From assembly GCF_040054535.1 (NCBI RefSeq), contig NC_090797.1, positions 15,156,001 through 15,220,000 on the forward strand: a stretch of 64,000 nucleotides of DNA, in the 5' to 3' direction. The notes under the pieces were generated by a model, which searched no databases, had not been told where the DNA came from, and saw only the letters and a list, made by a program, of their open reading frames with translations. How positions within the stretch are numbered: the first letter of the stretch is position 1; each line of letters begins with the position of its first letter. Below, piece by piece: positions 30,848 to 42,529 of this stretch. Origin of the DNA: Antennarius striatus (taxonomy: Eukaryota > Chordata > Actinopteri > Lophiiformes > Antennariidae). Both the position numbers and the translations under genes were made by a program.

Positions 30848-33599
30848 ATGTCTTCAACCAGCCTGAAGTAAGTTCTCCTCATTCTGCTTTGCTCTTCTTG
30901 ACCTGCCTTTACCTGGAGGACTCCACACACTTTACTCTGACTCAGAGTAAAGTGTGAGTCAGAGTAATCTTTCTCATCCCAGTACTGTCTCTTGTGCTCA
31001 TGGATATGTTTGGTCCTGACTTCTTATAACTAAATGATATGAGAACCAAGACGAGGAGCACTGGGCACAGAATTTAAGGTGAAGCGGGGAAAGGTTTCTA
31101 AAATGTTCTCACCATTAATTAAAAATCCCAAAATGCTTTGTGTTCATACTGACCCTGACACCAGTGGTGTGGAGCAGCAGTTTCAGATCTATGTAGCTCT
31201 TTTAGACTCTTTTGGTAAATCGGTTAATGTTTTTCCCTGTTCTGTTTGTATGTAGGGAGGGTAATGGGTTTCCATCCCTCTAATTTTTGTTTATATGTGA
31301 GGGGTGGAGGGGTTACGGTGGGTTTCTATCTCTCAACCTTCCTGTTATAACATGGCAAATTGTGTGTCCTCAGGTTTGAACAAAGCAAACCACCCAAGAG
31401 CGAGGAGCCGCAGACCCCCCAGACATTGATGACTCCCCCCTCCTCCCTGCTCGACCCATCAGATCTGAATCCCAGTGGGTCAACACCCAGCCCAGGGGCT
31501 CAAGATTGGGTCAACGCGGCCGAGTTTGTTCCAGGACAGCCGTACTGTGGACGGGGTGAGTGATCTGCGTGGTGTGTTGGGGAGAAGCACTAGATCCCAC
31601 CTACGTCCCCTTGTGAGGAGACTTAGGGCTGTGGATATTTTTTTAGGTGGGGGTTGGGCTGTTGTTCATGTTGGTATTTGGTAAAACTGTTGTTTTGTTC
31701 GCCCATTGACAAGCAAGTGGACAACTGTGAACTTGTGTAGTCCAATCAGGTTGTAGGCGTGTGGGCATCATGTTGACCAGTATTTTGATGTTTTGTTGTT
31801 GTGGATCGTCTGCAGCAGAGCCGATGAAGATGGCAAGCTGCGCCCCCCTCACTGAAGAGTGCGACACTGGCGCCGCACCTAAAAACAGGGAGCTGAGGAA
31901 GCAGCTTTGTTTCTATGCCGCTGTGGGAGAGTGCCGCAATGGAATCAACTGTCCCTATCTCCATGGCGAAGTGTGTGACATGTGTGGCCACCCAGTGCTC
32001 CACCCCACTGACATCAGTCAGCGCTCAGAGCACACCAAGGTAACGACCTGCTCACACACTACACGAGCTGTCACACACACTCCTTTGACATGATGGTAAC
32101 ATACACACACTTCCTGCACCTGTCCCCAGGCGTGCATGGAGGCCCAAAAGGACATGGAGCTCTCGTTCGCCATCCAGCGCAGCAAGGACAAGATGTGTGG
32201 TGTGTGCATGGAAGTGGTGTTGGAGAAGGCCAACCCCAGTGAGCGGCGCTTCGGCATCCTGTCCAACTGCAGCCACAGCTACTGCCTGAAGTGCATCAGG
32301 ACGTGGAGGAGGGCCAAGCAGTTTGAGAGCAACATCATCAAGTGAGTCAGATCGTCTGTGCAGTCGTCAGTGTGTGATGGTAGTAGGGGGGGTCGTTTCA
32401 CCTTGGTATACTACTGAGGAAGGTTAGTATGCAAAGGGTCACAATCTTTTTTGGGAGTTTCGAAACTCCCAAAAAGATTGTGTCAGCAGATTAACCCAGG
32501 TGATGAGTGTCATGCTAATTATACCTCATTAGCATGCAAAGGTGAAACTCGCATTTCAACAACCCCCCTTTGACACACCCATCAACAATTGTTGAGGAGT
32601 CTTTGTATTGTTGATCCTTTGTATACCAATGACCGTCATTAGTATACAATAAGATGGGACAAGAACAGCCACCTTCAGAACTGAAGAAGTCTCTTGGATG
32701 AGAGATGAAACGTCTTCAAGAACTTTCGTAATATCCAGTGGATCGACTTATTAACAGCTTTGGATAACAAACATTTATTCATCTTCTTGAATTAAAAGCA
32801 TTAAAAATGTTATCTAAATATGTTTCAGAGGTACTTTGAACGAGGTTTAGCGATGTGTTCCATCACATTGTCTGTAAACCAACCAGACTCTTTTTTTAAT
32901 TGACGTTTTCCCGTTTTCTCACCAAACATCTGAGACTGTTTTTAATCTCCTTCAGAGGAGCTTCTTCCTGAACGTTCCCCGTTTCAGATGGTAAAACCAT
33001 TTTGTCTACTTATTTCCAGATCTTGCCCAGAGTGTCGAATAATATCCAACTTTGTCATCCCGAGTGAGTACTGGGTGGAAGATAAGGACGACAAACTGAA
33101 GCTCATCCAGAAATACAAGGACGGCATGCGGTAAGTGGGCCGGACTAGAAACGGGTAAGGTGTGGGGCTACACTAGTAGGTGGGGCTATACTAGTAGATC
33201 TGTAGGAGAACATCTGGGCTGTGGAGTGGGCGGTGTTGTCTGATGTGTCTGAATCCCTGACAGTCTTCTCGGTCTCCTTCAGGAACAAGCCGTGTCGGTA
33301 CTTTGATGAGGGGCGTGGCACATGTCCCTTTGGCGCCATCTGCTTCTATAAACACGCCTTTCCTGGTGGACGACTGGAGGAGGCCCAGCCCCCACGCCGA
33401 CAGCCTGGATCCAATGACAGGAACATGGTAAGGGGCCACCAGTCCACTGGTTCTGTTGAAGGTCTGCCAAGAACAGCAGCATCTCCACAGCAGCGCCCTC
33501 TGCTGGCTGAGTGGAAGCACTGATCAGTGGAAACCATCGTTTGGAGACATTTCGAGTCTGATTTTTTCAAACCTGCATAACTGGATGAAGGCTGATGTG

Positions 33600-33630
<31 letters not shown>

Positions 33631-33873
33631 CCCCAGCAGAACTCCAGGCGGACTCCGCTGTGGAACATCTTTGAGGAGCAGGAGAGCACAGACTCCTTCG
33701 GCATCGATGTTGAGGAGATGGGGACGTTCAACCTGAGAGAGATGCTTCTGATGCTGCTGGCCACGGGACCGACGACGAGGATGAGTGGGACTTATTTAAT
33801 GAGGACCTGGACGATTTCTGTCAAATGTACCTATAGCAGCCCCCCTCCCCCACTGCACCCCCATCCCTTTTAA
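30848..33873 (+). CDS. mkrn1: Makorin RING E3 ligase, copy 2 (M2)
   Basis: Exons 30,848-30,867; 31,374-31,555; 31,816-32,039; 32,130-32,341; 33,020-33,130; 33,283-33,427; 33,637-33,873 join to 377 codons including stop. Exon 3 is longer than in copy 1 and keeps an [18 protein letters not shown] segment before the C3H finger. The RING loop keeps [10 protein letters not shown] and SCPEC, as in standard makorin-1. In exon 4 EAHEKD has become EAQKD, losing one His of the makorin motif. In exon 7 a 1-nt frame change near 33,767 diverts the acidic tail: the [15 protein letters not shown] codons are still readable in another frame up to a TAG at about 33,836. Apart from this it is the best-preserved copy. 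Like copy 1, it lacks the N-terminal C3H pair. Confidence 0.85.
32388..32580. repeat. Expanded foldback in M2 intron 4
   Basis: Counterpart of the M1 foldback. The arms (GGTCGTTTCACCTT... and ...AAAGGTGAAACTCGCATTTC) are pushed apart by an inserted second hairpin, CACAATCTTTTTTGGGAG TTTCGAAA CTCCCAAAAAGATTGTG-like, near 32,440-32,480. Confidence 0.7.
33596..33630 (+). repeat. Short (TG)n tract at the M2 exon 7 acceptor
   Basis: About 17 units with one TT interruption, far shorter than in copy 1. Confidence 0.85.
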
Positions 33874-33949
33874 AACATTTATATTAGAAAATAGAATGGA
33901 CTGTCTTCTGAAAGTAATGGACGGTAGCTCCCACCCTGTTTTGTGACAG

Positions 33950-33960
33950 GCCATCAATAA
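33950..33960 (+). terminator. Polyadenylation signal of M2
   Basis: CATCAATAAATGA, about 80 nt after the current stop. Confidence 0.6.
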
Positions 33961-34189
33961 ATGAAAGAGAAAAAGTCCCTCAAGCCATGGCGCTCTTGCT
34001 AAACATTACCTTGACATCTATTGTTAGTCTTTCTTGTGCGTTTCATGTAGGAGGTATAATTCTAAAATAACAAAAATAAGTCAAAATAATATTGAACAAA
34101 TTAACTTTTTTCAAATATTGCTAATAAACAAAACCCACAAGTTTCTTTGTGGGTTTTGGTGTGACTTGTTTATCACTGACAGCTGTTAG

Positions 34190-35571
34190 TGTTACCGGTC
34201 CCAAATACTGAGGTACGTAATAACAAATGAATGGTGGTTCTGTATGCCTCGCACCCTAAACACAGGAAAACAGTCACAGGAATGAGAGAGACGAACCACC
34301 CTTGCTGCATCTCCAGTATGTTCTGTTTATTTTACAATTATTCACAACATTACGATAAACATTCATGTCCCTAATCTCTCCCTAATACAATAAAGTTCAT
34401 GTCTCAATGTCCATTGTGTGGCTCTCATATGTCCATGCTTCAACTCCAGCACACAGTGTATTCCACAGTTTAAGATTTTCCCCTTAAAACTCAAAATAAA
34501 CCAAGAATAAATAAACATGAACCAGAGGGATTCAGATGGTACATTACTTTTGTCCCAAAAGCACATTTTCGGTATCTTTGCTATTACCATGGCTACTATG
34601 AGATATAGTGCTGTAAAGTCAACTTCACATTTACTGTACCAAAATCCACTGAAAGCTACTTACAGTAGCATAAGACTGGTGTAATCTAAAACAGTAAACT
34701 CATTGCATAGGGAATATTAATGGACTCATATACAGTAAAACTAACACCTTTAAAACTGATGAAAATGCAGTTTCACCCTTCGTACAGTAACTATTTATTC
34801 CTGAAAGCCACATGAAACTAACCGTGCTTTTTATAAACAGAAAATAGCCATTCAAAAATATAAGCATCTGCTTGTTCAAGTAATTTCCATAATGCACCAT
34901 AGTAAACAGATCCTATAGTATTAGTTTAATCATATCCCAACAGAAACACTCTATTTACAGTGTTGGTCAGGTGTGCAGGGCCAAAAGAGGGAAAACAACT
35001 AAAATCTTGCCACGCAATGTGCACATATGCAAATGGTCTCTGCCTAATATGGAACAGGTAGGCGCCATTTTCTGAAACTCCCGCCAAGCGGCTTTGCTTG
35101 CTAGGAGGAGTTTTCTAGCTAACATCAAACTTACTTTTATACGTTGAGAAACGCCACCAAAGCATGTCAATAATGCTAAAAATAATGAACTCTAGGAGGT
35201 AGTCATTTTGTGGTTGTCACGGTGTACTAACCTGAAAACACAGGAAAACAGTCACAGGAATGAGAGAGACGAGTCACTCTTGTTGCATCTCCAGTTTGTT
35301 CTGAGGAGAGGGGCCGAGGTCCTCACCTAGAGTCACCTGGGTGCAACACGACCTGCACTAAGGTTCCGCCCTCCTGTTTCCCTGCTGCCTGAGTTACTTT
35401 GTCTCAAAATAAAGACGAAATTAATATCTGGGAGGACAGACGTTATTATAAAAATGTTTCATCAATTAGAATTGGTGAAAATAAAGTGCTGATAAATCAG
35501 TAAAATAATATGTAAACATTAATCCCCAACAATAAAAACAAATATGACCATATATTTTGAGTGTACCACAC
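34190..35571. mobile_element. 1.38-kb insertion behind M2
   Basis: Present after M2 but absent at the same site after M1 (CTGTTAGCACTTCC at about 10,450). The bases TAG are repeated on both sides. The insert opens with TGTTACCGGTCC and closes with GAGTGTACCACAC. It contains two related segments with ACAGGAAAACAGTCACAGGA at 34,262 and 35,240, about 980 bp apart. No protein is recognised. An LTR-type or other nonautonomous element is likely. Confidence 0.6.
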
Positions 35572-35729
35572 TAGCACTTCCTGTTAGCCTGACGATCACT
35601 CTGACATTTACCGTCAAACTGTAAGGTTTTACTCCTGAAGGCTGGATCTTCAGTTTTCTTTATGAAAGCTGCTCATAGCCATTATTTTGTACTGATGTGT
35701 CCTCCCTTCATCACCTTCATCCAAGTGTC

Positions 35730-35766
<37 letters not shown>

Positions 35767-35876
35767 TGTCTGTCTGTGTCTGTGTGCGTGTGCGTGTGTG
35801 TGTGTTTCATTAATGGCTAAGAGCCTGTTGGATCCCATCTGTCTTTCAAAGTGGGTGAACGGATGGATGGATGAGA
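35572..35876 (+). repeat. M downstream flank resumed, with TG/TC microsatellite
   Basis: Matches 10,450-10,757. It ends abruptly at GAGAGACGGA, where copy 1 continues into block S. Confidence 0.75.
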
Positions 35877-35962
35877 GACGGAGGAATTTTTCCCCAAGAA
35901 TGTAATCATCGGGGTTTTGGCCTCCGTCTGTAGTGAAGAATAGTGAGACAGTAGCTGCTGAT
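35877..35962 (-). repeat. Breakpoint filler matching the left flank
   Basis: Reverse complement of about 475-560 from the single-copy left flank. It stands between the end of M2 and the inverted half. Confidence 0.75.
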
Positions 35963-36130
35963 TTGAAATTTCTAAAAAATATTTCTATTTTTTACAATTT
36001 CACTCTTTTCTCAAAAGTTGTTTTAAGACTTGAATGATGCCCCCCTGGCAAGATAAGAGGAAGTGTTGTAGAGGAAGAGGAAGTGTTGTAGAGGAAGAGG
36101 AAGTGTTGTAGCTGTAGGTGGCTGCTCGTT
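35963..36130 (+). other. Amplicon centre with 18-bp repeats
   Basis: No gene. AGAGGAAGTGTTGTAGAGG-type 18-bp units stand three times at 36,056-36,112. Coding sequence of LINE R follows. Confidence 0.5.
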
Positions 36131-37566
36131 GAATACGTTTTTTGTGGTAAATGGACTCTTAATATAATTTTTGTTTCTTTATACATACAGTCCTGACTGT
36201 GCCTGACTGTTTTTTCCGGGTGTTTCGCTGTGGACTTTTGTTGCTTGTCTCGGTCGGTGCTGCAAAGTAGAGCCTGAGCCAGGGAACGCAAACGCCCTGA
36301 CAAACAGACTGGAGCATCCCCTGCCACTGGATGCTTTAGTTCACAAACTACCGGAATGCCCCCACCAAGGAAAAGCCTGACACCAGAAGAGTTCGAGGAG
36401 ATAAAACTCTCTCAATATTCTGTGCAGCGATGTGACTGTGGTCAGAACACAACAGGAGCAGCTTCTGGGGCTCCTGGAGGAGGTCAGAACACAACAGGAG
36501 CAGCTTCTGGGGCTCCTGGAGGAGGTCAGAACACAACAGGATAAGCTTCTGGGGCTCCTGGAGGAGGTCAGAACACAACAGGAGCAGCTTCTGGGGCTCC
36601 TGGAGGAGGTGAAACTACTACGCCTCCAGAACGAATTGTGGATCTCGAGCAGCGAGTGGATGAGCTGGACCAATACTCCCGCATCAATGATGTGGTCATC
36701 ACCGGCATCAACATCAGGCCTCCCTCATAAGCTCGTGCAGTGGCCGTGGACAGCGGGGAGCCCAGCGAGCAGGAGACACCATCGGTGGAGCAACAGGTGG
36801 CTTCCTATCTCCAGAGCAGGGGGATAGAGTTGGACCGGGAGCACATCGAGGCGTGTCGCCCACTACCAGTAAAGAACGAGAGACCACCAGCGCTCATCAG
36901 AAGGTTTACTAATCGGAAAAAGAAAATGGCACTGCTGAAACAGGGGCGCAAGCTAAAGGGCACAAATGTATTCATAAACGAGCACTTGACAAAGAAAAAT
37001 GAAGAAGTCTTGCTGGTGAAGAGCATAGAAGACCTTGAACAGTATCGACATTGATGCAGCTTGTGACTCCTCATCATCACAATGCCAAACACACCAAGAA
37101 CACAGACTACACCAAGCACCAATGTGGACATGGACATGTTACAGAAGATCCTACAGCATCAACAAATAGAACTGGAAACGTGTGAGTATCAAGAGCACCC
37201 CCCACTGGAGCAGAAAAAGTATGCAGTTGGTCTCTTCATTGATCTGAACCCCATGTCAGACACATAAAAACAAAAATATCCAAAACCCTCTCAATTATAA
37301 ATAAAGCAAAACTATACCTTGATGGAAATGCACTCTGTACTTTATACTGCACCTTGGTCCTCCCATACTGTACATATTGTGTTGAAGTTTGGGGGAATAC
37401 TTATCAGAACACAATTAATCCTCTGATCATATTACAGAAAAGAGCAGTGTGGAACATTCACTAGGTTGGTTTTCTTGAACATACTCATAACCTGTTTACG
37501 CAGTCAAAGTTGCTAAAATTTCATGATATTGTACCATATAATACATCAATAGTTTTATATAATAAC

Positions 37567-37622
<56 letters not shown>

Positions 37623-38100
37623 TGGATTAGATTTATTTAGCGCTTTCTTGTCTGGACATTCAAAGTCACTTACATTGGATCCATTATTCATTCACACCTC
37701 ATTCATACGTGGTGGTGGTAAACTACGTACGTAGCCACAGCTGCCCTGGGGCAGACTGACGGAGGCGTGGCTGCCAATCTGCGCCTACGGCCCCTCCGAC
37801 CACCACCGGAACAATCACACACATTCAACAAATTATTACCACCAAACCTCCAACGATTCTTTATAACTCCAGTCAGGGCTCATCATTTGAGAGGTTCTGG
37901 ATATTTTTCATTGCCGAGAGCTCAAACCACGCATAAACGTTTTTGTGTGTCTGTGTGCGGAGTGAAACTCTGGAACAATCTGGTCTCACAACACAAGAAA
38001 TGCCAAAGTACTAATCAATTCAAACTGTTATATAAACATCATGTCTGGTCAAAGTATAGAGATGAGGGTCTTTAACTCAAACTGCTGTTCTGTTTGTTAA
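36131..38100 (+). mobile_element. LINE remnant R, centre copy with 5' region
   Basis: The longest copy of R. It keeps a 5' leader and an ORF1 start at 36,356 (MPPPRKSLTPEEFEEIKLSQ), then four 42-bp repeats coding for the 14-residue coiled-coil unit VRTQQEQLLGLLEE at 36,437-36,605. The RRM-like module is at 36,740-37,000, with about 107 bp lost after LTKKN. The ORF2 remnant at 37,082-38,075 matches the left copy. A frame change in the coiled coil and the missing RT palm make it inactive. Confidence 0.7.
37563..37621 (+). repeat. (AAT)n microsatellite
   Basis: About 19 AAT units inside the ORF2 remnant. Confidence 0.9.
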
Positions 38101-38154
38101 CATGTGCTCAGTGTTTCTTTACCATCGTTGGTATTTGTTAATTATTGCTGTTGG

Positions 38155-38232
38155 CATTTGTCCATTACCATTGTTGGTATATTGTACATTACCATTGTTG
38201 GTATATTGTACATTACCATTGTTGGTATATCG
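38155..38232 (+). repeat. 24-bp tandem repeat, mirror copy
   Basis: Three units of TACATTACCATTGTTGGTAT-like sequence, the inverted partner of 13,422-13,493. Confidence 0.85.
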
Positions 38233-38559
38233 TGCCTTCCTTACATTGTTGTGTCGAATTGCTATTGCAATGTGATAATTTCATTGTTGCCCATGGTGAC
38301 GCCATCATGATGCAATTATTGTGTGGTTATCCTTGAATCCTCGAGGTAGCAGTGAAGCTCAGTGTGTTGATCTCTGAATCAGGAACTGGGGTGGGATTAC
38401 ATGAGTTTTCTTCTTCCCACTCCCTTTCAGGCAGAATTGTATTGTTGGGTTATGATCTTTGTTTATTATTTGCTTATTTAATTATTTTGTTTGTTGTTGA
38501 TTTTTTGTTTGTTTTTTGTTTTGTTTTTCCTTGCCTTGTCTGAAATAAATGAATAACTA

Positions 38560-39100
38560 ACTAACTAATGAAGAATACTTTAATAATGCTACAGCGGAAT
38601 TTGTTACCTCTTTTAAGTACAAGTACAGTCATACGGCACACGTTACACAAGAAAGTACAAGAATACAGCTATCAGTTAGACAACACAGCATTCACACTAA
38701 ATGGTCTCGTCAGACTTTCAATCAGATTTACAGACCATTTGTTCAGTCTGTCAACTGTTTAATTTGGTTATTTGGCTGGAATTTAGTTAATCTTTATTTT
38801 GGCAAGCTTGCATACCATTTTACCCCAGGTATCTGATCTTCACTCGGCGGCCGTCATTTTGTGAACCACTGTCTCCACAGATGTAGCTGTTCTGAGCAGT
38901 CAGTGGTTCTACCAGTTTAACCCTATCTAAACTAGTTTTACCTTTTGCTTAAGCCTTTCAAACATCACACTCTGTCCCTGACCATTAGCTCCATTCATTT
39001 TACACAATCCCTATTTATCACACTCACAAATTCACCTCCCTTTTCATACAATACAACACAATATTCAATTAACCCATTAAAAATGAGAGGTCAAGTATCT
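38560..39100. other. Mirror of the S spacer and its diverged repeat
   Basis: Matches 12,557-13,095 almost base for base. No gene. Confidence 0.5.
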
Positions 39101-39912
39101 ACTCTGGGTCCTCCAGCAGCGATGCCTCCAGCTGCTCTGTTAAAATCGCAGACAAAGACGACACTCGTCTAGCCATCGTACTTGCTCCAAGCTGGACATC
39201 GGAGATGACATCACGACCATGTTTCTCATCTTTGAATCATTATTTAGCGACAAGCATCATAGCTTCTTTAAAAACCTCACCATTTGAAAACGGTTTCTTG
39301 TTCTTTATCAAAAAACGGGCAGCTCTAGACGAAGCTTCGATTGCGTTCTGGGATTTTTTGACCGGCTTTGTGAAAAAAGTCTGTTGTTTGTCTGAAGCTG
39401 CCTTTAACCCACTGACTTTCTCAGTACATAAAGTGCTGCTGGGTGGGTAGTTCACAGTCATGTTTTTGTGGCATGTTTGGAAATGCCTCTCCACGTTGTG
39501 CCGCTTTGGTACTGCAACAGTCATCCCACAAAAAAGACACAAACATTTCTCTTTGAATGACGTAAAAAAAGAAATCTTCTTTCCAGTCACTCTGAAAATA
39601 CGATGTCCTTTTGTGTTTTCTTCCATGGTTTTTGGGCAAAAGCACAAGCAGGCTAACTCCTCATATCACCTGGTCAGTGTGTCAGGCGTAGACACACGAA
39701 TGACCTTCGACTTGGTGAGAGGCGAGTTTGATATCAAGTATTTTATTTGAATGTTTTAACTTAATAAAATATCATTTTAGAATGCGGAATAATTAAGTTG
39801 CGATATCATTAATGTGTTAATTAATGTTAATATGTTTAGACCACGCCTCACGGGCGCCACAAGGGGTGCTCGGGGGCGCAGGGTCGCTCGCAGGAACAGC
39901 GTTGGTGACCTC
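39101..39912 (-). mobile_element. hAT transposon 5' fragment, mirror copy
   Basis: Inverted partner of 11,742-12,556. The BED finger region at 39,240-39,626 is identical in translation, including the premature stops, so the stops predate the duplication. Confidence 0.8.
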
Positions 39913-40078
39913 TGGTTTAGAACCTCCAGACGTCACGTGAGCGCAGCAACGTCATGAGGAGCTCAGAGGTGATGAAGCTGGACCTGAGAGGGTTCCTTCT
40001 GACCGCACCAACCTTCTGACCGTCTCATTGGTCCTTTCATCGTGAGACCTACGGACGTTGGTGGACACAGGAGGGAGT

Positions 40079-40373
40079 GACAAAGGAGGAGCGACATAGG
40101 AAGGAGTTACACAAGAGGGAGTTACACAGGAGGGAGTGACAAAGGAGGAGCGACATAGGAAGGAGTTACACAAGAGGGAGTTACACAGGAGGGAGTGACA
40201 AAGGAGGAGCGACATAGGAAGGAGTTACACAAGAGGGAGTTACACAGGAGGGAGTGACAAAGGAGGAGCGACATAGGAAGGAGTTACACAAGAGGGAGTT
40301 ACACAGGAGGGAGTGACAAAGGAGGAGCGACATAGGAAGGAGTTACACAAGAGGGAGTTACACAGGAGGGAGT
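40079..40373 (+). repeat. 59-bp minisatellite, five perfect units
   Basis: Five head-to-tail units starting GACAAAGGAGGAGCGACATA, with starts at 40,079, 40,138, 40,197, 40,256 and 40,315. No differences between units were seen. The left arm has one unit. Confidence 0.92.
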
Positions 40374-40467
40374 GACTGTGTGTCGGCTGCTCTGACCTGA
40401 TCCAGGAAACAACGTACAAACATTAGATAATAAAAGTCACACCCGTCTGTGGTGCTACAGCTGAAGA

Positions 40468-40469
<2 letters not shown>

Positions 40470-40526
<57 letters not shown>
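40470..40526 (+). repeat. (TG)n microsatellite
   Basis: About 28 TG units, partner of the 11,371 tract. Confidence 0.9.
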
Positions 40527-40527
<1 letters not shown>

Positions 40528-40760
40528 CGTGAGGATCAGGAGGTGGTCTTCTGGTGTCGACCCGGTGACACGAGTGGACCGTCACCTGAACATCAGTTTA
40601 ACGTGAACACGTGTTCCTCCTGATCCTGGACAGGGTGGGGCCACCTCCATTTAAACATCACTATTGGTCACATGTCACAGTGAATCAGTACTCATCACCA
40701 CAGCAGACAGCTGCTAGCTGCTGTTAGCGACCTGAGCAGCTAGCGGTCCAATGAGTCCTG

Positions 40761-41129
40761 TTGCTGTGGCTTATGTTTGCTCTGGAGGGTTCTGTTGGGT
40801 TTTTCTGTCTATTAAAGGGCTTTGAAATGTCTCTTGATGTGATTAAGAGCTATATAAATAAAAGTTGGTTGAGTCTGACTCAGGAGGCGGAGCCAGAGGA
40901 GGGTGAGGAGGAGGAGTATGTAGAGTGGAGGATGAAGACGAGTGTCTGTCAGTGGGACGATGAGCTAATGAAGCAACAGCCAGGACTAAGACATCAGGGG
41001 TCGGGGGTTCAAAGCTGTTTTTATGCCACTAGAGGGCGCCACCACATTCTAGACCTCACCTTCACTGGAGGGAGGCTAAGGCTAGCTGTTCATGCTAGCT
41101 ACAAGAAGTATCTCAACAGATGTGTGTGA
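40761..41129 (+). other. Repeat-derived open frame, mirror copy
   Basis: Partner of the 122-codon frame at 10,769-11,137, still open. Confidence 0.25.
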
Positions 41130-41215
41130 CATAAGGACATCCGTCTCTCATCCATCCATCCGTTCACCCACTTTGACAGACAGCTTGTGATCCAACAGGC
41201 TCTTAACCATTAATG

Positions 41216-41218
<3 letters not shown>

Positions 41219-41270
<52 letters not shown>
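41219..41270 (+). repeat. (CA)n tract marking the loss of M3 exon 7
   Basis: One CA tract where M1 has two TG tracts about 560 bp apart. The left side of the tract (CATTAATGAAACACAC) is the outer M1 flank and the right side (CATCAGCCTTCATCC) is M1 intron 6. Confidence 0.85.
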
Positions 41271-41271
<1 letters not shown>

Positions 41272-41349
41272 CAGCCTTCATCCAGTGACGCAGGATGGCA
41301 AAAATCAGACTCCAAATGTCTCCAAACGATGGTTTCCACTGTTTCCACG

Positions 41350-42529
41350 GCGCCAGTGTCGCACTCTTCGGTGAGGGGGGCGGAGCTTGCCATCTTCATC
41401 GGCTCTGCTGCAGACGACCCACAACATCAAAACAGCAAAATACTGTTCACCATGATGCCCACACGCCTACAACCTGATTGGACTACACAAGTGCACTGCT
41501 GTCCACTTGTTCGTCAATGGACGAACAAAACGACAGTTTTATCAAATACCAACATGAACAACAGCCCAACTCCCACCTAAGAAAATATCCACAACGGATC
41601 ACTTACCCCGTCCAAAGTACGGCTGTCCTGGAACAAACTCGGCCGCGTTGAACCAGTATTGAGCCCCTGGGCCGGGTGTTGACCCACTGGGATCCAGGTC
41701 TGATGGGTCGAGGAGGGAGGCGGGAGGAGTCGGCCGCTCCTCGCTCTTGGGTGGTTTGTAGTGTTCAAACCTGAGGACACACAAATTACCATGTTATAAC
41801 AGAAAGGTAGGGTGATAGAAATCCATTACCCCCCATACATATCAACAAAAAGTTGGGTGATACCCACCATAATCCCCCCTACTCCTCACATATAAACAAA
41901 AGGTAGAGTGATGGAAACCCATTACCCTCCCTACATACAAACAGAACAGGGAAAAAAACATCAACCATTTTACCAAAAGAGCCTAAAAGAGCTACATAGA
42001 TCCGAAACTGCTGCTCCACACCACTGGTGTCAGGGTCAGTATGAACACAAAGCATTTTGGGATTTTTAATTAATGGTGAGAACATTTTAGAAACCTTTCC
42101 CCACTTCACCCTAAATTCTGCGACCATCTTAGCTCTTATATCATTTAGTTATAAGAAGTCAGGACCAAACACATCCATGAGCACAGGAGACAGTGCTGGG
42201 ATGAGAAAGATTACTCTAAAAATCTTCCAGCAATAACACAACAATAGAGTCAGTACTAACAGTGTGAAGATGCTACTGCTAACTGCTAACCCATCTGTTC
42301 CAAAAGACACTTCAATGAATGAGCAGGACGCTAAGACTCATAGGAAACACACTCTGATCTGTTGAGCCTAAGCAGTCTGGATTGGACTTCATCCTCCAAC
42401 ATAAAGATGACCATGACTCCAAACTAAAGCACTGAGTCAGAGTAAAGTGTGTGGAGTCCTCCAGGTAAAGGCAGGTCAAGAAGAGCAAAGCAGAATGAGG
42501 AGAACTTACTTCAGGCTGGTTGAAGACAT
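41350..42529 (-). pseudogene. mkrn1: Makorin copy 3 (M3), truncated
   Basis: Minus strand. Exon 1 42,529-42,510 and exon 2 41,770-41,607 are present with good splice sites. Exon 2 is 18 nt shorter in frame, and CGQPYCGRG has become PYFGRG. Exon 3 starts at 41,407 with the same EPMKMAS segment as copy 2 but is cut at about 41,352 after DTGA. There the sequence jumps into intron 6, so the rest of exon 3 and exons 4, 5 and 6 are deleted. Exon 7 is lost by the second, microsatellite-bounded deletion. No C3H or RING finger remains. Confidence 0.85.

Noticed and set aside
36437..36605. CRISPR-like array
   Set aside because: The units are contiguous coding repeats without spacers, in a vertebrate LINE.
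40079..40373. CRISPR-like array
   Set aside because: Pure head-to-tail minisatellite without unique spacers.
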